A DNA stretch of 64,000 nt from positions 1,302,001-1,366,000 of the forward strand of contig NZ_VOAK01000011.1 of NCBI RefSeq assembly GCF_007859075.1, given 5' to 3'. Source of the stretch: Gemmobacter aquaticus. Its GTDB lineage: Bacteria; Pseudomonadota; Alphaproteobacteria; Rhodobacterales; Rhodobacteraceae. Positions 41,777 to 49,833 of the stretch are shown here, piece after piece. The translations under genes and the position numbers were made by a program. Each line of letters starts with the position of its first letter. Position 1 is the stretch's first letter. The notes below the pieces were generated by a model, which ran no database searches, was not told the DNA's origin, and was given only the letters and a program-made list of their open reading frames with translations.

Positions 41777-42586
41777 ATGAAGATCGCCACGTTCAACATC
41801 AACGGCATCCGCGCGCGGATCGAGGCGCTGCCGCGCTGGCTGTCAGAGGCGCGCCCCGATGTCGTGGCGCTGCAGGAGATCAAGACGGTTGACGAAGGTT
41901 TCCCGCGCGAGCTTTTCGAGGATATGGGCTATCGCGTGGAAACCCACGGCCAGAAAAGCTTCAACGGGGTGGCGATCCTCTCACGCCTGCCGCTTGAGGA
42001 TGTCTCGCGCGGGCTTCCGGGCGACGACAGCGACGAGCAAGCCCGATGGATCGAGGCGACCGTAATGGGCGACAAGCGCGCAGTTCGGCTCTGCGCGCTC
42101 TATCTGCCCAACGGAAACCCCGTTGAGTTTGACGCAGCTGACCGCCCGCTGCACACCGGGAAATACGGCTACAAGCTCAACTGGATGCGCCGGATGCGCG
42201 CGCATGCGCAGACCTTGCTGGACCGGGAGGAACCGTTGGTCCTTGCGGGCGACTACAACATCATCCCGCAGGCCGAGGATGCCGCCCGCCCCGAGGCCTG
42301 GGCGCGCGATGCGCTGTTCCTGCCCGAAAGCCGCGCGGCCTTCCGCCAGATCCTGAACCTTGGACTGACAGAGGCCTTCCGCGCCCGGCATGCGGGGCCG
42401 GGGCACTATTCATTCTGGGACTATCAGGCCGGCGCATGGGAGCGGAACAACGGCATCCGCATCGACCATCTGCTGCTCAGCCCGCAGGCGGCTGACCTTC
42501 TGCGCGATGCAGGCATCGATCGTGACGTGCGCGCCGGAGAAAAGCCCTCCGATCACGTACCGGTCTGGATCGAGCTCGACACCTGA
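41777..42586 (+). CDS. xth: Exodeoxyribonuclease III
   Basis: The protein has 269 residues with GGAGGGATGCC before the ATG. The EEP-nuclease fold shows in order: MKIATFNINGIRARIEALPRWL with the Asn ligand, VALQEIKT with the metal Glu, YGYKLNWMRRM, GDYNIIPQAEDA with Asp/Asn, and the final SDHVPVWIEL with catalytic Asp-His. It removes 3' phosphates and cuts at abasic sites in DNA repair. Length matches E. coli XthA (268). Confidence 0.95.
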   Translation: MKIATFNINGIRARIEALPRWLSEARPDVVALQEIKTVDEGFPRELFEDMGYRVETHGQKSFNGVAILSRLPLEDVSRGLPGDDSDEQARWIEATVMGDKRAVRLCALYLPNGNPVEFDAADRPLHTGKYGYKLNWMRRMRAHAQTLLDREEPLVLAGDYNIIPQAEDAARPEAWARDALFLPESRAAFRQILNLGLTEAFRARHAGPGHYSFWDYQAGAWERNNGIRIDHLLLSPQAADLLRDAGIDRDVRAGEKPSDHVPVWIELDT

Positions 42587-42595
42587 TCCTGGCGA

Positions 42596-43783
42596 TCAAC
42601 CGCGGGTGACGTCGAACCCGTGGACCCAATCGAACCGGGCAAGACCTGCCCCCGGTGCGATCCGCCCACCGATGCGCAGCACCGCATGGGCAATCTCGCG
42701 CCCGATGCCCGACAGATGATAGGCGCGCGCGTTCCGGTTTGCGGCAGCCACGATCCGCGTGCAACGCTCGGCCCGCGCAGACTGGTAGGCCGCAAGCGCC
42801 GCATCGCCAGGTCCGTGCGTATCAAGCATCTGTGCCAGCACCCAGGCATCCTCAAGCGCCATATTGGCGCCCTGTGCCAGAAACGGCAGGGTCGGATGCG
42901 CGGCGTCACCCAGAATGGCGGCACATCCCTTGGGAAGCGCCCTGCCCCAGACGGCCGCGACCGGATGGCGGAACAGCCCCCACAGCCAGCATTGTTCCAC
43001 CTGCTCAAGCCAGCCGATGACACGCGGCCCGAACTCCTCAAAGGCCAGACGCAGCGCCATGGGATCGTCGCGCAGGTTCCACCCCTCTTCGACCCAGTCC
43101 CGCCGCTCTTCGACGGCCACGATGTTGCGCAGAAGCCCGCCTCGAAGGGGATAGCTGACCAGATGCCGCCCATCGCCCATATGCACCTCGGCGATTGCCG
43201 GGTCGGAGGGGTCGCCCGGAATCACGGCGCGCCAGGCCACCTGACCGGTGAAGAAGGGTCGCGACGCGCCGTTCAGTGCGGGGCGCAGCATCGAATGGAG
43301 CCCATCCGCCCCGATCACCAGTGGTGCCGATATGCGTTCGCCCACACCGGTTTCAATGACCGGGATCTGCCCCGAAAGATCAACCTGCGCGACCCGCTGC
43401 AACAGCCGTATCTGCACACCGGCCGCGCGCGCGGCTTCGGCAAGAAGGTCAATCAGATCGGCGCGGTGCATGAAATGCCAGCCCAGATCCGGGCGCAGGC
43501 GGGCCAGATCCATGCGCAGCACGCTGGCCCCGTCACGCCCGTCGCACAGATGCACGGCCTGCGCCCTCGGCCCGACCTCGTTCAGCCGTGTTTCAAGACC
43601 AAGGGCGCGCAACACGGCTGCACCGTTTGGCGTGATCTGCAAACCCGCGCCCACTTCGCGGATCGCCTCGGCCTGCTCGAGCACAGTGACGCGCGCGCCG
43701 CGCATCGCAAGAGCCCGGGCGACGGTCAGGCCCGCGACCCCTGCCCCGAGCACCGTAACCTCGCGCCCTTCGATCTGCCCCAT
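42596..43783 (-). CDS. FAD-dependent monooxygenase (salicylate-hydroxylase/UbiH-like)
   Basis: The protein has 395 residues from the ATG at 43783, with CCGGAGG upstream; the longer frame is rejected. The Rossmann FAD motif is VTVLGAGVAGLTVARALAMRG, then EVGAGLQITPNGAAVLRALGL, the second motif LVIGADGLHSMLRPAL, and the third GCAAILGDAAHPTLPFLAQGANMALEDAWVLA. This is the class A flavoprotein hydroxylase pattern of 3-hydroxybenzoate/salicylate-type enzymes. The substrate is not readable. The gene begins 15 bases after a strong terminator that follows dksA. Confidence 0.9.
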   Translation of the reverse strand: MGQIEGREVTVLGAGVAGLTVARALAMRGARVTVLEQAEAIREVGAGLQITPNGAAVLRALGLETRLNEVGPRAQAVHLCDGRDGASVLRMDLARLRPDLGWHFMHRADLIDLLAEAARAAGVQIRLLQRVAQVDLSGQIPVIETGVGERISAPLVIGADGLHSMLRPALNGASRPFFTGQVAWRAVIPGDPSDPAIAEVHMGDGRHLVSYPLRGGLLRNIVAVEERRDWVEEGWNLRDDPMALRLAFEEFGPRVIGWLEQVEQCWLWGLFRHPVAAVWGRALPKGCAAILGDAAHPTLPFLAQGANMALEDAWVLAQMLDTHGPGDAALAAYQSARAERCTRIVAAANRNARAYHLSGIGREIAHAVLRIGGRIAPGAGLARFDWVHGFDVTRG

Positions 43784-43798
43784 CTCAAGCCTCCGGAC

Positions 43799-43834
43799 AA
43801 AAAAAATCCGGGCGCGGGGTTTGCCCCGGCCCGG
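43799..43834 (-). terminator. Strong rho-independent terminator behind dksA
   Basis: On the minus strand the stem CCGGGC-CGGGG pairs with CCCCG-C-GCCCGG (11 pairs, one bulge) around a CAAA loop and runs into a T-tract (A8 on the plus strand at 43799-43806). It lies 52 bases behind the dksA stop. Confidence 0.85.
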
Positions 43835-43886
43835 CACGACAATCTGTCAGCTTGCCGCGCAGCACAACTGCGCTGCAAGGTCGCGG

Positions 43887-44309
43887 TCACTCGTCGCGAT
43901 GCACCTTCTCGCGCCGTTCGTGCCGTTCCTGCGCCTCGAGCGTCATGGTGGCAATCGGACGCGCATCCAGCCGTTTCAGGCTGATCGGCTCGCCGGTAAC
44001 CTCACAGTACCCGTATTCGCCATTTTCGATCCGGCGCAGCGCGGCATCGATCTTGGAGATCAGCTTGCGCTGGCGGTCGCGTGTACGCAGTTCAAGCGCG
44101 CGGTCGGTCTCTTCGCTGGCGCGGTCTGCCAGATCGGGGACGTTGCGGGCACTTTCATGCAGGTTGTCGATGGTTTCCGCGCTTTGATCGAGCAGTTCCT
44201 GCTTCCAGATCGCCAATTTCCGCCGGAAATACTCCAGCTGGCGTTCATTCATGAACGGTTCATCTTCCGCAGGGCGGTAATCATCGGGGAGAAATAGTTC
44301 GGCCTTCAT
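43887..44309 (-). CDS. dksA: RNA polymerase-binding protein DksA, one-cysteine type
   Basis: The protein has 140 residues. The coiled-coil domain contains NERQLEYFRRKLAIWKQELL and the tip-like DLADRASEETDRALELRTRDR, where Asp and Ala at the tip act near the polymerase active site. The zinc-finger region reads YGYCEVTGEPISLKRLDARP, then TMTLEAQERHE; only one of the four canonical Cys is left. This variant is known from alphaproteobacteria such as Rhodobacter. It modulates rRNA and stress transcription with ppGpp. It has its own terminator. Confidence 0.92.
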   Translation of the reverse strand: MKAELFLPDDYRPAEDEPFMNERQLEYFRRKLAIWKQELLDQSAETIDNLHESARNVPDLADRASEETDRALELRTRDRQRKLISKIDAALRRIENGEYGYCEVTGEPISLKRLDARPIATMTLEAQERHERREKVHRDE

Positions 44310-44469
44310 CGCAGCACTCCACTCGTGCGACCGCGCCAGCCTAAGCCGAGCGGCGCGCCTGGTGCGGCCCTCGTAACGGAAGCTGATACCTTTGTCACTA
44401 GCAGTTGCGATGATTTCGTGCCGACACTAGGGTGCCCCCACCACAGATTGCACCGACCGCGGACAAACC

Positions 44470-45309
44470 ATGAAATTCGGATCAACCTCCAGCTACATCG
44501 CCTCGGACGATCTGGCCGTCGCGGTCAATGCGGCGATCACCCTGCAACGCCCCCTTCTGGTGAAGGGCGAACCGGGTACAGGCAAGACAGAACTTGCGCG
44601 CCAGGTTGCCGAAAGCCTGGGCCTGCCGATGATGGAATGGAACATCAAAAGCACCACCAAGGCGCAGCAGGGTCTGTACGAGTATGATGCCGTAAGTCGT
44701 TTGCGCGACAGTCAGTTGGGCGACGAGCGCGTGCATGACGTGCGCAACTATATCCGCAAGGGCAAGCTCTGGCAGGCGTTCGAGGCCGACACCCGCGTGG
44801 TGCTTCTGATCGACGAGATCGACAAGGCCGACATCGAGTTTCCCAACGACCTTTTGCAGGAACTCGACCGGATGGAGTTCCACGTCTATGAGACGTCCGA
44901 GACGGTGCGCGCACGCCATCGCCCGATCGTCATCATCACGTCGAACAACGAAAAGGAACTGCCCGACGCCTTTTTGCGGCGCTGCTTTTTCCACTTCATC
45001 CGCTTTCCGGATGCCGACACGCTGCGCGCCATCGTCGATGTGCATTTCCCCGGTATCAGGGAATCACTCCTCACTACCGCGCTGACGCAGTTCTACGAGA
45101 TTCGCGAAACGCCGGGGCTGAAGAAGAAGCCTTCGACCTCGGAGGTGCTGGACTGGCTGAAGCTGCTGCTGGCCGAGAATCTGACCGCCGAGGACCTGAA
45201 GCGTGATGCCCGCAGCCTTCTGCCGCGCCTGCACGGTGCGCTTTTGAAGAACGAACAGGACGTGCATCTGTTTGAACGTCTGGCATTTGCGTCACGCGGG
45301 CGGGTGTGA
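44470..45309 (+). CDS. MoxR-type AAA+ ATPase
   Basis: The protein has 279 residues. Walker A is GEPGTGKTEL at about residue 36, the specific MEWNIKSTTKAQQGLYEYDAV follows, Walker B is VVLLIDEIDKADIEFPNDLL, and sensor 1 is IVIITSNNEKELPDAFLRRC. The C-terminal lid contains KKPSTSEVLDWLKLLL. MoxR ATPases act with VWA-domain proteins as metal-insertion or complex-assembly chaperones. The VWA partner lies at 46891 in the same run, separated by a lipoprotein gene and a small membrane-protein gene. Confidence 0.92.
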   Translation: MKFGSTSSYIASDDLAVAVNAAITLQRPLLVKGEPGTGKTELARQVAESLGLPMMEWNIKSTTKAQQGLYEYDAVSRLRDSQLGDERVHDVRNYIRKGKLWQAFEADTRVVLLIDEIDKADIEFPNDLLQELDRMEFHVYETSETVRARHRPIVIITSNNEKELPDAFLRRCFFHFIRFPDADTLRAIVDVHFPGIRESLLTTALTQFYEIRETPGLKKKPSTSEVLDWLKLLLAENLTAEDLKRDARSLLPRLHGALLKNEQDVHLFERLAFASRGRV

Positions 45310-45367
45310 TCGCATCCGCCTTCCGCGATGGCTCGACTTGGCGCGCGCGCTCGGGTCAGATGGCGGT

Positions 45368-46726
45368 ATGAGATATCTGTTCGGGATCGTCTGCCTTGCC
45401 CTTGCGGCCTGCGCGCCGGATGACAGGCACCAGCCGGTCACGGAGCGGCCGGAACCCGTGGCAGGCGTGACACGCGCCAATACGGAACTTGCGCGCGATT
45501 TCCTCGACCTTTCGTTCCGGCTTGAAAGCGGCCGCCACCTGCCCGTCCTTTCGCGATTCGAGGGGCCAGTCACGGTCAGGCTTGTCCCGCCTGCCCCGCC
45601 GCTTGCCTCGGAAGACCTTGACGCCCTCCTCGGTCGTCTGCGGGCCGAGGCCGGGGTGGATCTGCACCGAGTCAACGGTCCGGCGGCAATCACCATCTCG
45701 TTCGTGCCGCATGCGCAGATCACCGAGGCGATGCCAGAGGTAGCCTGCTTTGTCGTGCCCGGCGTGTCGGACTGGGCCGGGTATCTGGCGGCGCGTGGCA
45801 CCCGGCAGCTCGACTGGTCGCGCCTTGGGCAGCGCCAGCGGATCGCAGTCTTCCTGCCCTCGGATTCCACTCCGCAGGAAGTGCGCGATTGCCTGCATGA
45901 AGAACTGGCGCAAGCCTTAGGCCCGCTGAACGACCTCTACCGGTTGCCGGACAGCATTCTGAACGATGACAACTTTCACAACACGCTGACCACCTTCGAT
46001 ATGCTGGTCCTGCGGATCTACACCGGGCCCGAGTTGCGATCCGGCATGCGGCGCAGCGAGGTGGCCGCTTTGCTGCCCGATCTGCTGCGACAGTTGAATC
46101 CGGCTGGAGAGAGCGCGCCGCCCGCCCATTCGGGCGGCCCCGAACCCCAGATCTGGCACAGCGCGATCTCGCGCGCGACGGACCGGCAGAACCCGGTTGC
46201 GCAGCGCAGGGCCGCCGCCGCCCATGCGCTGCGGATCGCCAGGGCTGAGGGCTGGAAGGATGGCCGGCTTGCCTTCTCGCTGTTTCTGAACGGACGTTTG
46301 CTGGTGGGCCGCAACCCGAAGGCCGCATGGGACAACCTGCTTGATGCCCGCAAGATCTATGCCCGCCTGCCCGACGCACAGATCCATGCCGCGCATGTGG
46401 ACATGCAACTGGCCGCAATTGCGCTGGCGGCAGACGCCCTTTCTCTGGCGATAGAGATTGCCGATGGCGCAATCCCCGTGGCCCGTGATGCCGGGAACTC
46501 GGCGCTGCTTGCCACGCTGATCCTGATCAAGGCCGAAGCGCTGGATCGCGGTGGGCAGCATCAGGCGGCCAAGGCGCTGCGCCTCGACAGTGCCGGTCCT
46601 GCGCGCTATGGCTTTGGCGATGATGCGGCGGCAGAGCTGTTGCAGGATGTGGCCGTGATCGGGCGTAGCAACAGCGCGACCGTCAGCCCGCCGCAAGATA
46701 CCCGTTCCGGGCAGGAGGAAGAATGA
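45368..46726 (+). CDS. DUF2927 lipoprotein with helical C-terminal part
   Basis: The protein has 452 residues from the ATG at 45368. The lipoprotein signal is MRYLFGIVCLALAACAPDD with lipobox LAAC. The DUF2927 domain (about 50-235: RFEGPVTVRLV, ACFVVPGVSDWAGYL, RQRIAVFLPSDSTPQEVRDCL HEELAQALGPLNDLYRLPDS) contains a HEELAQ helix that recalls a zinc-peptidase motif (HExxQ), metal binding unproven. A C-terminal helical region with Ala-rich repeats (about 270-420) could be TPR-like. Its stop overlaps the next ATG by 4 bases (ATGA). Confidence 0.8.
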   Translation: MRYLFGIVCLALAACAPDDRHQPVTERPEPVAGVTRANTELARDFLDLSFRLESGRHLPVLSRFEGPVTVRLVPPAPPLASEDLDALLGRLRAEAGVDLHRVNGPAAITISFVPHAQITEAMPEVACFVVPGVSDWAGYLAARGTRQLDWSRLGQRQRIAVFLPSDSTPQEVRDCLHEELAQALGPLNDLYRLPDSILNDDNFHNTLTTFDMLVLRIYTGPELRSGMRRSEVAALLPDLLRQLNPAGESAPPAHSGGPEPQIWHSAISRATDRQNPVAQRRAAAAHALRIARAEGWKDGRLAFSLFLNGRLLVGRNPKAAWDNLLDARKIYARLPDAQIHAAHVDMQLAAIALAADALSLAIEIADGAIPVARDAGNSALLATLILIKAEALDRGGQHQAAKALRLDSAGPARYGFGDDAAAELLQDVAVIGRSNSATVSPPQDTRSGQEEE

Positions 46727-46887
46727 TCGTCATCACCGCCGCAATCTTTGGCGCACTACTCGGGGCGCTTCGGGCGCGGCAGCACGGCGGCTCGCGCCTT
46801 GACATGGCACAATGGGCAGCGGGCTTTGCCATCCTCTTCGCGGTGATCGGCATGATTGCCAGCATCGCGATCGCGCGCATGGCCTGA
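46723..46887 (+). CDS. Small two-helix membrane protein, 54 residues
   Basis: The ATG at 46723 overlaps the DUF2927 stop (ATGA), with GGAGGAAGA upstream; TGA at 46885-46887. The sequence has a first hydrophobic helix (MIVITAAIFGALLGALRA), a short basic linker (RQHGGSRLD) and a second helix (WAAGFAILFAVIGMIASIAI). It lies 3 bases before the VWA gene. Tight coupling on both sides and good composition support it as real; it probably anchors or regulates the MoxR-VWA system. Confidence 0.75.
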   Translation: MIVITAAIFGALLGALRARQHGGSRLDMAQWAAGFAILFAVIGMIASIAIARMA

Positions 46888-46890
46888 CCG

Positions 46891-48072
46891 ATGTTCCTGC
46901 CCTTCTTCGAGACGCTGCGCCGGCAGGGCGTGCCGGTCTCGCCGAAGGAATATCTTGCCTTTCTGGAGGGCCTTGCCGCCGGTCTGGTCACCTACGACGC
47001 CGAGGGGTTCTATTACCTCGCGCGCACCGCCATGGTAAAGGACGAGCGCCACCTCGACCGCTTTGACCGCGCCTTTGCGGAGTCCTTCAAGGGGCTGGAG
47101 GCGATCAGCGCCGATCAGGTGCTGAAAGCCATCGCCCTGCCCGGTGACTGGCTGAAGAAGCTGGCCGAAAAGCACCTGACCGCCGAAGAAAAGGCCCGGA
47201 TCGAGGCCCTCGGCGGCTTTGACAAGCTGATGGAGACGCTGCGCCAACGCCTCGCTGAACAGAAGGGCCGTCATCAGGGCGGCAACAAGTGGGTGGGCAC
47301 CGCCGGAACCTCGCCCTTTGGCGCCCATGGCTACAACCCCGAGGGGGTTCGGATCGGTCAGGACGAAAGCCGCCATCAGCGCGCGGTCAAGGTCTGGGAC
47401 CGTCGCGATTTCCGCAACCTTGACGACCGGGTCGAGCTGGGCACGCGCAACATCAAGGTGGCGCTGCGCCGGCTGCGCAGATGGGCGCGTGACGGTGCGG
47501 CCGAGGAGCTGGATCTCGACGGCACCATCCGCGCGACCGCCGATCATGGCTGGCTCGACGTGCAGACCCGGCCCGAGCGGCGGAACGCGGTGAAGGTGCT
47601 GCTGTTCCTCGATGTGGGGGGCAGCATGGACCCCTATATCCGCGTGATGGACGAGCTCTTCAGCGCAGCGCGGGCCGAGTTCAAGCACCTGAAGCACTTC
47701 TACTTCCACAATTGCCTCTATGAGGGGCTGTGGACCGACAACGCCCGCCGCTGGAACGAACAGACCCCGACATGGGAGGTGCTTCGGACCTATGGCCCGG
47801 ACTACAAGGCGATTTTCGTGGGTGATGCCTCGATGAGCCCCTATGAGATCCTGCATCCCGGCGGCGCAAACGAACACTGGAACCCCGAGGCCGGGCAGGT
47901 CTGGCTTGAGCGCGCCTGCACCCAATGGCCCAACCACCTGTGGATCAATCCTGTGCGCGAAGACCACTGGCACTACACCCAATCGATCCGGCTGATCCGT
48001 GATATCTTTGGCGGGCATATGGTGCCGATGACGCTTGAGGGGATCGCGCGCGGGATCAAGGAGTTGCGATGA
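46891..48072 (+). CDS. VWA-domain protein, CoxE/YeaD-like, MoxR partner
   Basis: The protein has 393 residues. The N-terminal half is helical (FFETLRRQGVPVSPKEYLAF, LEGLAAGLVTYDAEGFYYLA, RFDRAFAESFKGLEAI); the middle has WVGTAGTSPFGAHGYNPEGV. The VWA domain starts at about residue 230 with VKVLLFLDVGGSMDPYIRVM, where the MIDAS is D-x-G-G-S instead of D-x-S-x-S. It ends in WLERACTQWPNHLWINPV. This is the CoxE-like group that acts with a MoxR ATPase. The next gene overlaps by 4 bases. Confidence 0.9.
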   Translation: MFLPFFETLRRQGVPVSPKEYLAFLEGLAAGLVTYDAEGFYYLARTAMVKDERHLDRFDRAFAESFKGLEAISADQVLKAIALPGDWLKKLAEKHLTAEEKARIEALGGFDKLMETLRQRLAEQKGRHQGGNKWVGTAGTSPFGAHGYNPEGVRIGQDESRHQRAVKVWDRRDFRNLDDRVELGTRNIKVALRRLRRWARDGAAEELDLDGTIRATADHGWLDVQTRPERRNAVKVLLFLDVGGSMDPYIRVMDELFSAARAEFKHLKHFYFHNCLYEGLWTDNARRWNEQTPTWEVLRTYGPDYKAIFVGDASMSPYEILHPGGANEHWNPEAGQVWLERACTQWPNHLWINPVREDHWHYTQSIRLIRDIFGGHMVPMTLEGIARGIKELR

Positions 48073-48431
48073 CAACGCTGTGGCGCAGGCATCCAAGACT
48101 GGTGGCGGCCTTTCTGGTCGCGCTGTCACTTGCACTCTTCTTCACCGGCAAGATCGTCTGGCGCACCGTCTGGTGGTCGCAGCACCAGCAGGAACAGGTC
48201 ATGCCCTGGATGACCGTGGGCTATGTCGGGCGAAGCTGGGGCCTCGACCCGCGCGAGATCGACGAACGTGCCGGCCTGCCCATTCCCGAGGGCAAGCCGC
48301 TGACGTTGAAAGACATCGCCACCGAACGCGGCGTCCCGGTCGCCGAGATTGTCACATTGGTTGAATCCACCGTACAGCAAATGCTGGAGGAAGAGGCTGC
48401 GCGCCACCAGACCGAGGGTCAATCCCCGTGA
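48069..48431 (+). CDS. Hypothetical membrane-anchored protein
   Basis: The protein has 120 residues, with its ATG overlapping the VWA stop (ATGA) and its stop overlapping the DedA start. There is one N-terminal membrane helix (LVAAFLVALSLALFFTGKIV). The soluble part has MTVGYVGRSWGLDPREIDER and LTLKDIATERGVPVAEIVTLVE, an HTH-like pair of helices that recalls small scaffolding domains rather than DNA binding. It is part of the MoxR-VWA-DedA run. Confidence 0.78.
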   Translation: MTTLWRRHPRLVAAFLVALSLALFFTGKIVWRTVWWSQHQQEQVMPWMTVGYVGRSWGLDPREIDERAGLPIPEGKPLTLKDIATERGVPVAEIVTLVESTVQQMLEEEAARHQTEGQSP

Positions 48432-49027
48432 CCGACTGGTTCCTAGGTCTGGTGCCGGTCTATGGGCTCTGGCTGATCGCATTGGTCACCTTTGCCTCTT
48501 GCCTCGCCCTGCCCATGCCAGCCTCTGTCGTCATGCTGGCGGCAGGTGGCTTTGCGGCCTCGGGCGATCTGGTGCTGTGGCAGGTCATGGCGGCCGCAAT
48601 TCTGGGCGCCGTCGTGGGCGATCAGCTTGGGTTCAGCATAGGGCGGGCCGGTGGCACGACATTGGTCGAGCGGTTGTCGGGCGGCGCCCGCGCGCCGCTG
48701 ATCCTGCGCGCCCAAGGGATGATGGAGGCGCGCGGAGGCATTGCCGTCTTCCTCTCACGCTGGCTGTTCTCGCCGCTCGGGCCCTATGTGAACCTGCTCT
48801 CGGGCGCATTGCGGCAGCGGTGGGTGCCCTTCACCTTCTGGGGCGTCTCGGGCGAGGTGGTCTGGTGCAGCCTTTATGTGCTCATGGGCTGGTACTTCGC
48901 GGGCAACCTTTCGGCAGCTTCTGACCTTCTGGGTTCGGTTCTGGGGCTGGTCGCTACTGGTACGGCGGTCGTGGTTCTGGGCGCCTGGCTTGTGGCGCTT
49001 GCGCGGCGCGAGCGTGGAGAGGGCTGA
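48428..49027 (+). CDS. DedA-family membrane protein
   Basis: The 199-residue protein has about five hydrophobic segments. Family marks are FASCLALPMPASVVMLAAGG, the glycine-rich GAVVGDQLGFSIGRAGG, and the conserved arginine-containing FLSRWLFSPLGPYVNLLSG followed by FTFWGVSGEVVWCSLYVLMG. DedA/VTT proteins are linked to recycling of undecaprenyl phosphate and phospholipids and to membrane stress. It overlaps the preceding gene by 4 bases. Confidence 0.9.
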   Translation: MTDWFLGLVPVYGLWLIALVTFASCLALPMPASVVMLAAGGFAASGDLVLWQVMAAAILGAVVGDQLGFSIGRAGGTTLVERLSGGARAPLILRAQGMMEARGGIAVFLSRWLFSPLGPYVNLLSGALRQRWVPFTFWGVSGEVVWCSLYVLMGWYFAGNLSAASDLLGSVLGLVATGTAVVVLGAWLVALARRERGEG

Positions 49028-49066
49028 CCCCTTTGCCGGACGCCACAGCATGACCATATCAGTCGC

Positions 49067-49774
49067 ATGTTGAAGCTCACGCCCATCCTTCTTGCGCTGA
49101 TCTATGCGTTTCTGATGTACCGCTTCTCGGTCTGGCGGACGCAGAAGATGCTTGACCAGAACTCGCGCCCCTTGCGCGAACCCGGCCTTCAGCCCGTGCT
49201 GGAGCGTCTGGCCCGTGCCCTCGATCTGCCAAGCATTCATGTGCACGTGTTTCAGGTCGATCCGGTCAACGGACTTGCTGCGCCAGACGGGCGCATCTTC
49301 CTGACCGAGGGCTTTTTGCGCAAGTTCCGCGCGGGGCTTGTTTCGGCGGACGAGATCGCCTCGGTCATCGCGCATGAACTTGGGCACGTCGCCCTCGGCC
49401 ACACCCGGCGGCGCATGATCGACTTTACGGGCGCGAATGCTGTCTTCGTCATGCTGACCGCCCTTCTGGCCCGCTTTATCCCCTTCATCGGGATCTGGAT
49501 CGCGCAGATGGTATCGGCGGCCCTGATGGCCCGCCTGTCGCGCCGGGACGAATTTGAGGCCGACGCCTATGCCTCGGCATTGCTCATCAAGGCAGGGATC
49601 GGCACGGCGCCGCAGAAATCGCTTCTCGCCAAACTCGGACGCTTGACGGGGGCGCAAGGCAGCCCGCCTGCATGGCTGATGTCGCACCCCCCGACCCCCG
49701 ACCGCGTCGCGGCGATCGAGGGGAACGAGGCGCGCTGGCTGCGCCCCGGTGCAAGCGACGCTTCCGCCCGTTGA
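49067..49774 (+). CDS. M48-family zinc metalloprotease
   Basis: The 235-residue protein has an N-terminal membrane helix (LTPILLALIYAFLMYRF). The peptidase domain shows PDGRIFLTEGFLRKF, the zinc motif IAHELGHVALGH at about residue 103, a second hydrophobic stretch (FVMLTALLARFIPFIGIWIA) and the third-ligand motif SRRDEFEADAYA. It ends in SHPPTPDRVAAIE, as in HtpX/BepA-type enzymes. It probably degrades damaged membrane or periplasmic proteins. Confidence 0.9.
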   Translation: MLKLTPILLALIYAFLMYRFSVWRTQKMLDQNSRPLREPGLQPVLERLARALDLPSIHVHVFQVDPVNGLAAPDGRIFLTEGFLRKFRAGLVSADEIASVIAHELGHVALGHTRRRMIDFTGANAVFVMLTALLARFIPFIGIWIAQMVSAALMARLSRRDEFEADAYASALLIKAGIGTAPQKSLLAKLGRLTGAQGSPPAWLMSHPPTPDRVAAIEGNEARWLRPGASDASAR

Positions 49775-49833
49775 TCGCGCCCTTGCGCCCGGCCCCCGTT
49801 GACGGCGCCCTTGCGCCCGGCCAAGGTCTGGCC

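Noticed and set aside
46756-48135. 459-codon minus-strand frame opposite the VWA gene
   Set aside because: Antisense shadow; the plus-strand gene has a clear VWA domain and overlaps its neighbours in operon style.
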